Below, one piece after another: positions 47,013-57,700 of a DNA stretch of 64,000 bases (positions within the stretch are counted from its first letter, which is position 1; each line of letters opens with the position of its first letter). The DNA comes from Circinella umbellata (taxonomy: Eukaryota; Mucoromycota; Mucoromycetes; Mucorales; Lichtheimiaceae), in the NCBI GenBank assembly GCA_025093555.1, contig JAIWNF010000031.1, forward strand, positions 496,001 through 560,000, in the 5' to 3' direction. The notes under the pieces were generated by a model. It searched no databases, had not been told where the DNA came from, and saw only the letters and a program-made list of their open reading frames with translations. A program made the translations under genes and the position numbers.

Positions 47013-47305
47013 TTTTTTTTTATTTAGGTTGTGTTATATGTTGTAATAATAATAATAATAATAATAAAAAGCGTGGAGTTCGTTAGTATTTGATTTTTTT
47101 TTCTTCATGTCTTTCTATTCTCTGAAGTTTAAGGACCGTCAATCATGAGGTCCGGTGCATTAAACTCATAGTATCTGATATGTTTTTTCGGCGATAAAAA
47201 AAGAGTACGGTTTTATTGATTATCAAGTTTAAAGATAAATAATCAAAGGAACAAAGAATATGACTGTTCTTATTATTATTACTACTGTTATTATTATGAC
47301 TGTTA

Positions 47306-48656
47306 TTAGGATGATCGTAAAATAGTATTATTGTTCTTCCTGTTTCGATTCCATTTGCGCCATGCAAGAAGGGTTGTAGTACCAGCAATAATAGTGGCAC
47401 CTAACACACTTAACAAATCTGGGTACTCATGGAAGACAAGGATACCAAACATAAAAGCTAAGCAAATTTCCACCATTCTCATCACCGACGCAGGCCCTGC
47501 TGGGGCCAATTGTAGTCTACAATATAAAAAATCACAATAGTTAGATAAGATTCTCCATATGTACATATATACTCTCTAGTAACTAAAAATCATTTTACCC
47601 TTTGCCCATAAAGCAATGACTTGCAAATTGCAAAATTCCAACAAGTAACAAAGCGCTATATTCAAAGAAAGATTGTGGTCTAACCCATTCTTGTACCGAA
47701 AACAACAACATCACACTCACTAAACTTGTAATAATTCCGTTGTAAACAACGATAACTAGAAAATGAACTGATGTACCAATTTTACGCGTGGTCACATACA
47801 TAAAGGCAATCATAATTGCACCAAAAATACCAGAAGTAATACCAAGCGTTCGTACGTTATCATCCGGTGATGATTCAGGTTCAGGTTGATCTCCAAAATG
47901 TAAAAATCCAGGTTTGGTTACAAGAATGGTACCCGTCAAACATAGTACTGCACAAAAGCCTTCAAATAAATGAAATGGTTCATGTAGCATCACTGCCGCA
48001 AGTATGGCCGTAAATATAGGGTTCAAATAGGCGATGACTATATAAAAAGAGCGTTAGGAATGCATATAGTTTAATTTTTAGATGTTTGTTTTCAATAATA
48101 AAGAGAAGCTATATCACTGATTCTTAATTGTACTACAATAACTTTCACCAGAGAGTCTTTTTATTATACTAATAGAGTTTTTCATTCACATCATCGCCTT
48201 AAAAAAAATGATGAATAAAATAAGAAATAACAAACCTGTAGCATCTCCAAGTGGAAGATGTGTCATGCTGTAAAAAATAGTTGCTAAAGAAAGTGCGCCT
48301 GATAAACCACGAACAGTAAGCCATCCATGGAGACGGCGTGGCCCAAATGGGTTCTTGATTCCAACAGAAAGGCATGTTATCAAACAAAGTACAGTTTCAA
48401 TCATTGAGCTGACCAAGGATATTTGAAATGGTGGAATGCGGGATCCAATTAACTTAATAAACAAGTTCAAAATGGATAGTGAAAATGCATTCAATGCCAT
48501 TAATCCTAAACCTACTGCTTCCGATCGATTGTTGTTGTTATCATTGTTGATTGATAATGCGTTTGATGTTGGCAAAAGCGGATCCAGCTCATTACTTTTA
48601 TTAAACGAGGCCAATGCCTGTTTTTCTACTGGTAATTGGTACTGATTATGTGACAT
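47306..48656 (-). CDS. EamA/SLC35G-type drug-metabolite transporter
   Basis: Three exons on the minus strand (48656-48236, 48037-47599, 47516-47306) give 356 aa. After a polar N-terminal tail of about 50 residues, roughly ten hydrophobic helices are arranged as two EamA repeats. Landmarks are GLMALNAFSLSILNLFIKL, LTVRGLSGALSLATIFYSM-THLPLGDA, AYLNPIFTAILAAVMLHEPF, GTILVTKPGF, then the second repeat (GAIMIAFMYVTTRKIG, LLLVGILQFASHCFMGKGLQLAPAGPASVMRMVEICLAFMFGILVFHE). This is the SLC35G (solute carrier 35, EamA) pattern; substrates are unknown. The C-terminus is basic and Asn-rich. Nothing is broken. Confidence 0.9.
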
Positions 48657-50193
48657 TTTTTCTAGTAATAGTGGATGATGCTGTATGTTCCTGGGAAAAG
48701 AAAATATAGAGTAGATATCGAAGCGAAAGAAAGAAATGGGATTACTTCATCTATCATTATTATATTGTTGTTCGTGATATTGTTTTTCCGTGTTTATGCT
48801 GCATTGTTTGTTTATATTATCATTGTTTGTTCAAAATAGGGAAGAACAAGAAAGCTTTTCAGGATTGAAGCTAACCAAAATATAATGATCAACAGGAAAT
48901 GGTACCGTGGTTGAGGCCAACTATATATGGGCATATAGGCTGGAGTTGGCTAAAGAGGAGAGAAGCACTGAAAAGATTAGCACAAGCCTGTATATAGCGT
49001 TAGCTTAATTTGATCAAAGAAATTTCTCTTACTATGCTACGTACGTACGTATGCAGTATCTAAAAATTAACCTCACATTCCTATTACAGTACCAAGAGAC
49101 TTTTAAAGTGATATTCATAAGAATAACATAATATAGAAAATAAAAAGAGCCTTTCATGTATAGAAAGTTATCTCCTTCTATTATACTAACGTATTAGTCC
49201 GCTATATATGAAACTGTACAACATAAACAGACTTGCTCATAATAATTTAGAACACGAAATGCAGCACACATTTATGTGACACTATAAACAAAAGTTTAGA
49301 ACAGTTTAAAGAAAATAAAATATTCAACTACTTTATTTTGTTTTTAGGTATACCAGTTACAAATATAATTAGTTTATCCATACCTGTTGATATGGAGAAA
49401 AAATAGTTAATATATGCCTTTATCGTTCTTTACATAGTGAATAGTCTACTCTAATCTTGTCGAATATCTGCTACCTTTTTTCGTGATTAAGATGAAGATC
49501 TCGAAAAACAGCGCAATTTTGATTAGTTTTACTTATTACCTTGGGCTTAACTAATATTCGTGATTCTATATATATCCCTTTCTGTTTTTTTTAAATTTAC
49601 CAGACAGCAGCTTACTATTATAATAATGTCCCCTATATGAGGGCTTTTTTTTTCAGGTAATACATACGCACATTTACTTTTCTCTTTTTATATATACTGT
49701 TTCCAGTTCCAATGTACTGCAGGAACGCGACTATATGCCTACCTACAGGGGCAGGTTGAATAACTCTTCCCACAGATAAATAGTAATTTTAACCTACTAT
49801 ATAATATATTCTATAACAGCATCGATCAGCAAGACCCTTCTTCTTTTTCTTTCTACCTACGTACCATACATTTTACAGTAGATTAATAAAGTTTTAATTT
49901 ACTTATCATATTATCAGTATCATTTTTTGACTGATACGCTATACATATATATTATGTGTAATTACATTTAAAATGGTCATCTCTATCTACCTATTCATAT
50001 AATATTTATTTATGTAAGTATTCTGATTATAAGTGGTATTACCCCAGTACAGTATAACAAGAAAGCAGTCCCCCTTTTCAACACGAGTGTCAATTTGAGA
50101 ACTACTACGGGAACCGGATAGAGATGCTACTTTAGGATCACTATAGTTCGCTAGACTAGTTGTCGCACTTTTGCTGCATCCATAGTAACTCTC
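48657..50193. other. Gap holding the left part of the segmental duplication
   Basis: No intact gene. About 49440-49526 repeats the last coding part of the 7-helix gene (RD-stop-DEDLEKQRNFD), with a GAA-to-TAA nonsense change. 49527-50193 resembles 38942-39268, expanded by inserted AT-rich DNA. A tandem TACG run occurs at about 49038-49051. Confidence 0.6.
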
Positions 50194-52587
50194 TTAATCA
50201 AAGACATCAAAATCAGAATTGAGCATATCTTCACTATCATCATAATATTCGATGATTTTTACACATTTGAATCGCCTTGTATTATTCACAAATGTCATGA
50301 TATCTTCAGAATCAACATCACAGCGTTTTAAGACCAAAGTATTCAGCTTCTTTGCACTATGAATCACTGCTTTTATATCATCTCCCGTTAATCCATCCAT
50401 GTAATATAAATGAAGTGATTCAAGATACTCTGTGCTGTTAATTATATCCAAAAGCATATTACTATCCACCATCCCTTCAATTCCTCCCAGTTTGAGGTTG
50501 GTTATTCGTACATTTTGCTTTTTTAACTTGATGAAAAAGTCCTTGAAGCCTTGAGGTGTGATTTTGCTTCTACCCAGGAAACTCAAGCCTTCAATCGTCT
50601 TGATATTAGAAAGGACATCAAGTACATCGTCAGAGACATAACAGCAATAGTCAAATATAACATTTCTTAGCTTTTTTGCTGTAATAAACCCAGCAAGCGA
50701 TGTAGCGGCATATTCGTTAAATAATCGCACCAAACACTGTGTAGCAAGAGTATTCTCTTGGTCATTTTCGCTATCCCAACCGAAATGCCAAATATATGTG
50801 AATCCAAGCGTCTCTAACATTTGTTGTGAGTTGATCAATGCGTCCACAACAGTGGATAAATCAGACGTTCTAACCAATTTGAAATACTTGAGCGATGGTC
50901 CGATCTTTTGGTAAAAGAGGGGTTCATATACCTCATAAATATCTGGCGAGAGCTTTAGTTTTTCCAATCGATCCAAATTCAGTACAATACTTGCTGCTTT
51001 TATTGCGTAATCTGGACGAAAGTTATCATGGGGTTCGTTATTCAGATTTTGCTGATCTGTCATGCCCATGTTGGCATGGATTATTTCCAATGTTTTTTGA
51101 TTTTTTTGCAAAAGTCGCAAAAATTCGTCACCAGATATACCTCTACTACCGTTACCGGAGTAGAATGCGCGTAACCTTCCTTGCTCCTGCTTGGTATAGA
51201 TATCATTCTTGCTGATAACCGGGATTATTGGCTTGTTGTTGTTGTAGACTTGGTTTAATACTTGATGTAATGAGGGTAGTTCACAATAAATATTATACCC
51301 CAACATTTCGACGTTGCGAAAGTAATCAGTTACAGCATCGAGTGCACATGGTGTTGCACTCTCCAAACGTAACCGTTGAATACATGGACACCATTTTGAT
51401 ATCGGTTTGAGAGCATCACCAGACGTTGAGCCTGTATATAATGTAAGGTCAACCAACGAATTATGTGGCTCTGGTAAAGCTTCTAATTCACCAAGTACAC
51501 ATTCAAGTGGATCAAACACCCAGAACACAAGTGTTTCGAGATAGGGAAATAAAAATAGTATATTTGTAATTGTTATTGGTGCTCCACGCTGGTAACATAT
51601 GATATCAATCTTGGTTAAAGTGTAGCGCACTTTCCAAAAGGCGTTCATTAATGACATTATCGAGTTTGTACTGAACATACCGGACATAATATCACCAACA
51701 TCATCTATAATAATAGTAGCAGTAGTACCAGGAGCAAAATCATTATTAGTTAATTTACCCATTTCATCACTATCCAAACATCCTCTCTACTACGAATTTG
51801 CTAAGTGTATCCATGTTGTATAAAGATTATATTTACCTGACAATTTAAGTGACTTGAGATTTCTAAAATGGCCGTTTTCCAAATGTTCAAGGTATTTGTA
51901 CCACGCCTCCTTGTTTACTGCTTTGATAATGAGGTGGTTTATATGTTTCGCGATTTTTGGTAACACTTGTGAAACAGCAATATTCCCAGCATAGTCATGA
52001 TCATTATATATATATTTCCATGCCTTTTGACAATTTTCTAACCATTGAGACCATGTTGTCGATACATGAAATAAATTTGACCTTTCTTCTTCTGATAATA
52101 ATAATACAATTTCTTCCTTTATTTCTAATGGAAGGACGCTCACCAAGTCAAAATGTTGATTATTTTTTTCATCCACCCTCTTTTTGGCTTGTAACAACTG
52201 TTCATAAACTGAATCATTCGTTGGTACTTTTTCTAAACCTTCTTGATACACTTTTAAAGCTCTTGCTTGCTTTCCTTGCATAGACAATATTTTACCAAAA
52301 CACAAGTAACCCTGAGGCAGACTCGGTGCGTATTTAATCATGGTTTCAGCATCTTGTTCAGCAGCTCCAAATTTACTTTTCATACTGAATGAATGAGCAC
52401 GATGTTCAAGTATCAAAAAAAGTTCTAATTGTTCTATATGTGCAATGGTATTTGTTGCTTGTCGAATGATTTCGTCATGGTCGCGATGGTTGTATGCATT
52501 CTTGACTTTTTCGAAAGAAGATAAAGGTATAGCTGTATTGATGATTGTGGTTGCTTTGGTAAGTGGTGATGCAATACTCATGTTCAA
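50194..52587 (-). CDS. TPR/F-box/leucine-rich-repeat protein, copy 3
   Basis: Exons 52587-51837 and 51782-50194 give 779 aa. The architecture is the same as copy 2: TPR-like helices, F-box (LVSVLPLEIKEEIVLLLSEEERSNLFHVSTTW) and a long LRR part. Most of the sequence is clearly the same protein as copy 2. It differs in the stretch after the intron (a GCLDSDEMGKLTNNDFAPG start instead of an EIIKMRKLTSKDCALG start) and in a short insert of about 10 residues. The frame is complete with no stops, so selection may still act on it. The 54-bp intron is at the same position and phase. It is a predicted SCF adaptor with unknown target. Confidence 0.9.
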
Positions 52588-52659
52588 ATCGCGAGAAGCA
52601 ATAAATGAAAAAGGAGCGAGAAGGTGGGAGGGAAGGTTATAAAAAGAAACACGATAATA

Positions 52660-52870
52660 CTTTATGTTTTTTCATATGAGTCTATTTGGTGTATAAAAGA
52701 AATAGGAAAGTACGTTACGCAAACACTAGATGCTTCGCCTCTTTGTTGAGGTACAAACTAAAATATGGTGGCGTTTCTTCCCCAACATTAACATTAAAAA
52801 AAACTTAAAGAGCTTACGTGTGATACAAACAACAACTTATTATTATAATATAGTGTATCCTATGACGGCA
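52660..52870. repeat. Segment shared by 41740-41950 and 56690-56900
   Basis: Short blocks such as AAATAGGAAA, CACGTTA(C/T)GCAA, AAAGAGG and GTGATACAAACAACA-like DNA occur in the same order in three places. Together with 56690-56900 it makes direct repeats around about 3.8 kb of mobile DNA. A CCTC-AACAAA-GAGG stem appears in opposite orientation in the two outer copies. Confidence 0.5.
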
Positions 52871-52969
52871 TCAATCGTAGTTATTTCTTCTTATTGCTTC
52901 TAGCAGACATTTATATTAATAAAATGTTGATTTACATATCATATTATTATTATTTTGTATAAAGTAGAT

Positions 52970-53435
52970 AGAAGGCTCATTGGTTTTTTTCGCTAAGAAG
53001 TGCAGGTGTATATCAACATCAAGGTCTCGCCTACACAATTCTATATATTAAAAAAGAAAAAAGAACCAACGAATAAATACAGGCCGTTATAAAAAAAAAA
53101 AAAGGAGTATAAAAATTACCTCTTATCCACAAATCCATCTGTAGTATTGCTGTTGGTGACAGTAGCGTGGACTGCTGTTGCATGGCGACAGTGACCACTT
53201 CCACTCCAAATCGAGGACCGGTTCATTTAACCAGAAGGCTCATTGGTCTTTTTCGTTAAGAAACGCAGGTGTATACTGTCCCAAAGCTCTGATAATGGAC
53301 AAGACCTTGATGTTGATAGCATGGGCTGCTGCTGCATGGCGACAGTTATCACTTCCATTCCAAATCGAGGACCGGTTAATTTAACCAGAAGGCTCATTGG
53401 TCTTTCTCGCTAAGAAGCGCAGGTGTAAACCCCGA
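52970..53435. repeat. Tandem repeat, about 157-bp unit, two full units plus a partial
   Basis: The block with CATGGCGACAGT, CACTTCCA(C/T)TCCAAATC, GAGGACCGGTT and AACCAGAAGGCTCATTGG occurs at about 53165-53275 and about 53320-53430. The end part alone (AGAAGGCTCATTGGT...AAGTGCAGGTGTA) occurs at 52970-53010. It is GC-richer than the surroundings and has no coding frame. It is probably part of a mobile element. Confidence 0.7.
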
Positions 53436-53705
53436 TACAGGCGCCACATAGAGAACGAAATACCTTGTCGCAGGTTCGCATTATTATCCTTTCCCAATAC
53501 CTCTTCCTCCGATTCCTTAAATCTCAACTTGATTACACCCCTCAAATTCCGACGTGTGATTAAATAAAAAAAACTCTTTAGTTCTTACAAAAAAAAAACT
53601 CAATTTGAAGACCTGACCTTGGTAAAACAGCATCCGGATTATGTCTTCCAAACGAAAACAAAGTGTTCAATACGATGAAGATACAAGGAATAAACTGTGG
53701 GAGAA

Positions 53706-54188
53706 TTAGCGAAAGGGATTTGCTACGGACACCCCAAAAATACTATATTAGGTAATTTCAATCCTTACGGACACCCCACTTTTATATTTTTACAAAGATA
53801 CATAATAATCTGATATAATTACGTCGTATCCAGCCATTTATACACTATATACACAGCTATTATCGTTATATAACTTAAAAATGTTTATGAAACTTATATT
53901 AGCAGTTCAACTTTTTATAAAGATCGCTCAATATTTCTAATCTTCTCTTACTAAACTGTTATGTACACAAGTGAGAGCTGTAGTCCACACGGACACAAGA
54001 CAAACAACAAGGAATAATGTGTACTCTTAATGATATATATGAGTGGTCATCATATAAGGAGCGATATTGGTGTTGATAACGCTAGTATTCTAGTTTACAT
54101 GGTCTAAGAAGTTGTTTGACAGTTTTTTATTTGTGGGGTATCCGTAAGGTCAAAATATGAGGTGTCCGTAGCAATTCCCTTAGCGAAA
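53706..54188. mobile_element. Non-autonomous element (465 bp, 53715-54179) with 9-bp target duplications
   Basis: The element is bounded by a perfect direct repeat TTAGCGAAA at 53706-53714 and 54180-54188. Its ends are inverted: left GGGATTTGCTACGGACACC, right (reverse complement) GGGAATTGCTACGGACACC, one mismatch in 19. A second, inner pair is CTTACGGACACCCC versus GGGGTATCCGTAAG. There is no ORF. A 9-bp duplication is typical of Mutator-like (MULE) transposases, so this looks like a MULE-derived MITE; the family is inferred. It has split a short ORF beginning at 53641 (MSSKRKQSVQYDEDTRNKLWEN). A decayed relative is at about 20990-21412. Confidence 0.88.
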
Positions 54189-54403
54189 TAGTTTATGTAA
54201 TCATGGTGAGTGTTTTTTGGCTTATTTTCGTATCACTTTTTTTTGCATCTTGCATCCCTTTGAATTCTGTTGTATTTACATTAACGAATGATAGAGTATT
54301 GGGCCATTACAATTCCTGCAGCAAGAAATATTACTGCATATGATATGTGTCTTTTTAAAAGGGTCGTACAATAATAAACGTATGGCGCACGCAAAATTAA
54401 AGG

Positions 54404-54760
54404 GTGATCTTGATATCGTTGTCAAAAGCGTTCCAAAGCAAACGGAAATCCAAGAGTATCAAATCTCTTATGAAATGCCCCCGCAATGAAGAAAACCATA
54501 ACTTTTGGAAAAACACCGCAATCAAGTTGAATCAAGCTGCTCAGCAACGCGATGTATGCTCTGTTGAATTGAATAATTCTGTGAGGACTGCTGCTAGAGC
54601 CAAAGTTAACTGAGAATGCAAGGATGACCTTGATTGTATGTTGGATCTTTGTGAAGGTAGCGAATGGTCTGGCTGTATTGCTTGGCAATTTCAATCAGCC
54701 GGGTCTACTGGGCGCCTCAACTCTATTCACGTTGTTGGTAATGGATTGTACGTTTTTCTG
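54404..54760 (+). pseudogene. Fragment of an unrecognised element ORF, interrupted by TGA
   Basis: A frame beginning near 54404 (PRNEENHNFWKNTAIKLNQAAQQRDVCSVELNNSVRTAARAKVN) ends at TGA 54611-54613. It then continues in the same frame with sensible residues (ECKDDLDCMLDLCEGSEWSGCIAWQFQSAGS...GNGLYVFLGNG). I do not recognise the family. Position next to Ty3-like debris suggests an element gene that has gained a nonsense codon. Confidence 0.4.
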
Positions 54761-54777
54761 GGAAATGGAGTGAGGCA

Positions 54778-54918
54778 TGTCAAAGAAGTTTTGATTTAAT
54801 AAAAGAAAAACTGATTCAAGCGCCGGTATTACAAGCTCCTGATCCTAAAAAACCGTATCGTGTAGACGTGGATGCGTCAGATGTCAGTGTCGGTGCTGTG
54901 CTATTACATACGAAATGA
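54778..54918 (+). pseudogene. Ty3/gypsy-type retrotransposon RT/RNase H junction fragment
   Basis: The 46 codons read SFDLIKEKLIQAPVLQAPD and then YRVDVDASDVSVGAVLLH. This is the standard start of the RNase H domain after the reverse transcriptase in LTR retrotransposons (F..LK..L..AP.L..PD...P....TDAS....GAVL). The catalytic Asp of the DAS motif is present. The frame then ends in TGA, and neighbouring retrotransposon domains are missing or in other frames. It is an inactive remnant. Confidence 0.8.
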
Positions 54919-54957
54919 AGTTCCCATCAAGCTTTACAATTTTCGGATCTACTCCCG

Positions 54958-55524
54958 TTGATGAATGATTTATTTACGTGGAGGGAAAGCATGTACAAAA
55001 GAGATTTTATTCGGGACAAAGTGACTGAAAAGCACCAACTACATTCACAAGCTTCTATGTCTCCATCAACGCTTCATAAGATATTACAAAGAGACACGAC
55101 CTACTCACCACCAGAAAAAGCCACTCAGGGCATTAAATTTGCTAGATTTGGAGAACTGATTTGGAAATCCATTGTCTCCAAATAAAAACGCTAAATCTAG
55201 AAAAATCCAATTTCAAGAGTCAACATTCTTTAAATTACGGGAGACTCTGGCTGATCTCCAAATAAATCTTAATTTGGGGAGTCCGTTGGGCATGCTCTGG
55301 TGGCACATACCTTCGAATTTATATGGATATGTGCCTACGCATTTTACTGAAGAGCTTCTCAAAGAGCTTCATTTATCATCATCACCATCGACAACGACAT
55401 TAACACAGTCATCAAGTTCTTTTACCATTTATGAAAGCCTAGTGTATGATTCAAATGACTGGGCGTTCACAGGAGAAAAGTGGTATAGTTCTATTTTGGA
55501 CATAGAATTGGATGGAAGTCCTTA
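54958..55524 (+). pseudogene. Two overlapping ORF remnants of unknown element origin
   Basis: Frames 54958-55185 and 55172-55525 overlap by 14 bp. The first contains HQLHSQASMSPSTLHKILQRDTTYSPP; the second contains GSPLGMLWWHIPSNLYGYVPTHFTEELLKELHLSSS. The joint can be explained by one frameshift in a longer ancestral gene. I recognise no domain. The second stops exactly at the border of the 101-bp foldback, which may have supplied the stop. Confidence 0.4.
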
Positions 55525-55629
55525 GGTCAACCCTAGCAGCGGTGGTAAAAATCATTTGGGTTGCTAAAATGAATGTATTTTGATTCTAAAATGGAAACGA
55601 TTATACCTCCACTGCTGGGGTTGCCCTTA
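55521..55629. mobile_element. 101-bp foldback element flanked by CTTA
   Basis: CTTA occurs at 55521-55524 and 55626-55629. Between them the ends are inverted repeats: left GGTCAACCCTAGCAGCGG, right (reverse complement) GGCAACCCCAGCAGTGG, continuing about 28 bp with few mismatches. The loop is about 45 bp and AT-rich. It is too small to encode anything. It could be a tiny MITE with a 4-bp target duplication or just a hairpin. Confidence 0.6.
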
Positions 55630-56680
55630 TGATGATAATAAGTAGTCAACTCTCATCCTTATATTCATTTTATACCCCTTTTTTCTATTGTCTCTGACAT
55701 CCAGTACTCTATAACCATTATCATTAGTTTCTTTATAAAAATATGTAAATAGTATATTGTTGATTTCTATTATTTTGTTTTCTTTGTGTAATGGAGTTAC
55801 ATCATGCGTTGAGGTATTTTGTTGATGATGACAAGAAGAAGACAGATGCACATGGGTATAAACATTATGGTCCACCGAGTGGAAGCATTTATATACGTCA
55901 TGCAATGACAAGAATCTGACATACATGCTGATATATTTGGTCCGATAAGTATGAAAGACGTGGATTCAATTATATATAGTTGATTAGCCTCCTTTATTTT
56001 TTTTAACTTTGGCTGTAATACATACGTAACATACAAATCAAAATTTATTATGATCATATAGATGATCTTGGTTGTGTAGGTTAGCACACCCATATATATA
56101 CTGGTTCGATATCATTTGCTTTGTGGTAATGACTTTGATTGAATTTGACGACGTCAAGAAGGCTAAAAAGATATTAAAGCATTGGAATGCTTCTACGTAC
56201 TTCATACTTGCATGTATAAAAAGTGTGATATCCATCATACGTAATGTCTATAATTATCCTCGAAAAATTATAAAAAAAACCCCCTACTTGGTGCTGTACA
56301 TATATAATTATATTTGCTGTGTGTAAATGATAAGTACCTTTTCTATATAACTTATTTCATCGCGGAAAAACATATACGTATAACAATCTATTACTATGTA
56401 CGATTCACTACACTCAAATAAAATAAAAAAGTATAATATATCCATTCTATTTAATTTACGTATACGTATGTTTCTGAATCATGCTGTATTTCTCGTAGCC
56501 CAAATTCATTTTCACTTTAACGCTGGTAAAATATATTTGATACGTATAGCTCGATTTGTTGTGTGCAGTGGCTCAAATTGAGAATTGTGGCTCATTTTCA
56601 GCTTGATACGTAGACCATTTTAATTCTGAATGGCCAAATTCAATTTCCATTGCTGTAATACCTTTATTCTTTATATAGTC
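55630..56680. other. AT-rich spacer, no gene supported
   Basis: Several overlapping short frames on both strands (55627-56326) have Tyr/Ile/His-rich composition and no motif. I see no splice pattern linking them. Confidence 0.6.
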
Positions 56681-57229
56681 TTTTCATATCTTATTTATAC
56701 GAGTTTATTTATATCTATAAGAAATAGGAAATCACGTTATGCAACACTGGGAAGCGCCACCACATTATAGCTTGATGTGCCTCAACAAAGAGGCGAACCA
56801 TCCGAGCAATAATGTTGATAGTTAATTTTGCCTTTGAAAAAAAATTAGAGCGTAAGTGTGACACTAACAACAACTGATATTTTTAAATGCTGGTGTATGC
56901 AAAACTCTTATAATTATTGATATTGTGCAACTAGTCTTTTATGCGCCACGCTTGAAGGGGACACTCAATATTACTGTAGTTTATTTCAACTTGAAAATAA
57001 AATGTACCGATTGTTTTTTTACATGCAGAAAATATTAAATTTTCGGACAGATGCTTCACATATTTTTATTACTTCTTCACTAATCATTTATTCAGTATGT
57101 TTACTAGTCCCGGTTATTTGTTGTTATATAACACTAATAACGAGAACCAAACTTTGTGTGTGTCTTCATTTCCTTGGACCATTCTTTATCTCCATTTGTG
57201 CTAATAATTAATGCTAGCTATTGTATCTG

Positions 57230-57700
57230 TTCTCCTTGGAGGAAATATATTTGAAAAAGAAAATATCTATTGTTACGTATTACCCTGCAAATTATTGCTA
57301 TGATTACTTTATTATTACTATTTTCATAGGTTTCTAGCATGGATGATGTAATTGTTGGAGGTACCATTTTCAATGCCTTCTCAAAATGAATCATTTCTAC
57401 TTTATCAGCTGTATGTATATCACGCAATGCCATCGTTGTTGCCTCTCGACATATATTTTGTATATCAGCACCAGTATACATATCTTTAAAATAATAGCTT
57501 CCAGGTATTAAATTATTTTGCAACTTACTTGTTTCGCTATGCTCATTAAATCTACATTATCACTTATAGGGAGTTTTTCGAGTATAAATTTTCAAAATCT
57601 CATTTCGAGCTTCTTCATCTGGTACGTAGTGGTAGAACATATAACAATCGATCGAGACCGTAATAAAAGGTAGTAGAACGATTGGTAGCGTCCTTTTTTC
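57230..57700 (-). pseudogene. Broken copy of the last two exons of the AFG2B-like ATPase
   Basis: Minus-strand text matches exons 12-13 of the gene at 42296-45708. The frame [58 protein letters not shown] is well kept. The next exon upstream (57520-57700) has gained small insertions and deletions: 7 bp containing TACGTA near 57615, an extra G run near 57570, and a missing stretch near 57655. No upstream exons are present. The copy is a by-product of the segmental duplication and cannot encode an ATPase. Confidence 0.85.

Noticed and set aside
53470..53490. GGTTCG-containing stretch as a tRNA gene
   Set aside because: No anticodon arm or acceptor stem could be folded around it. I found no convincing tRNA or rRNA anywhere in the window.
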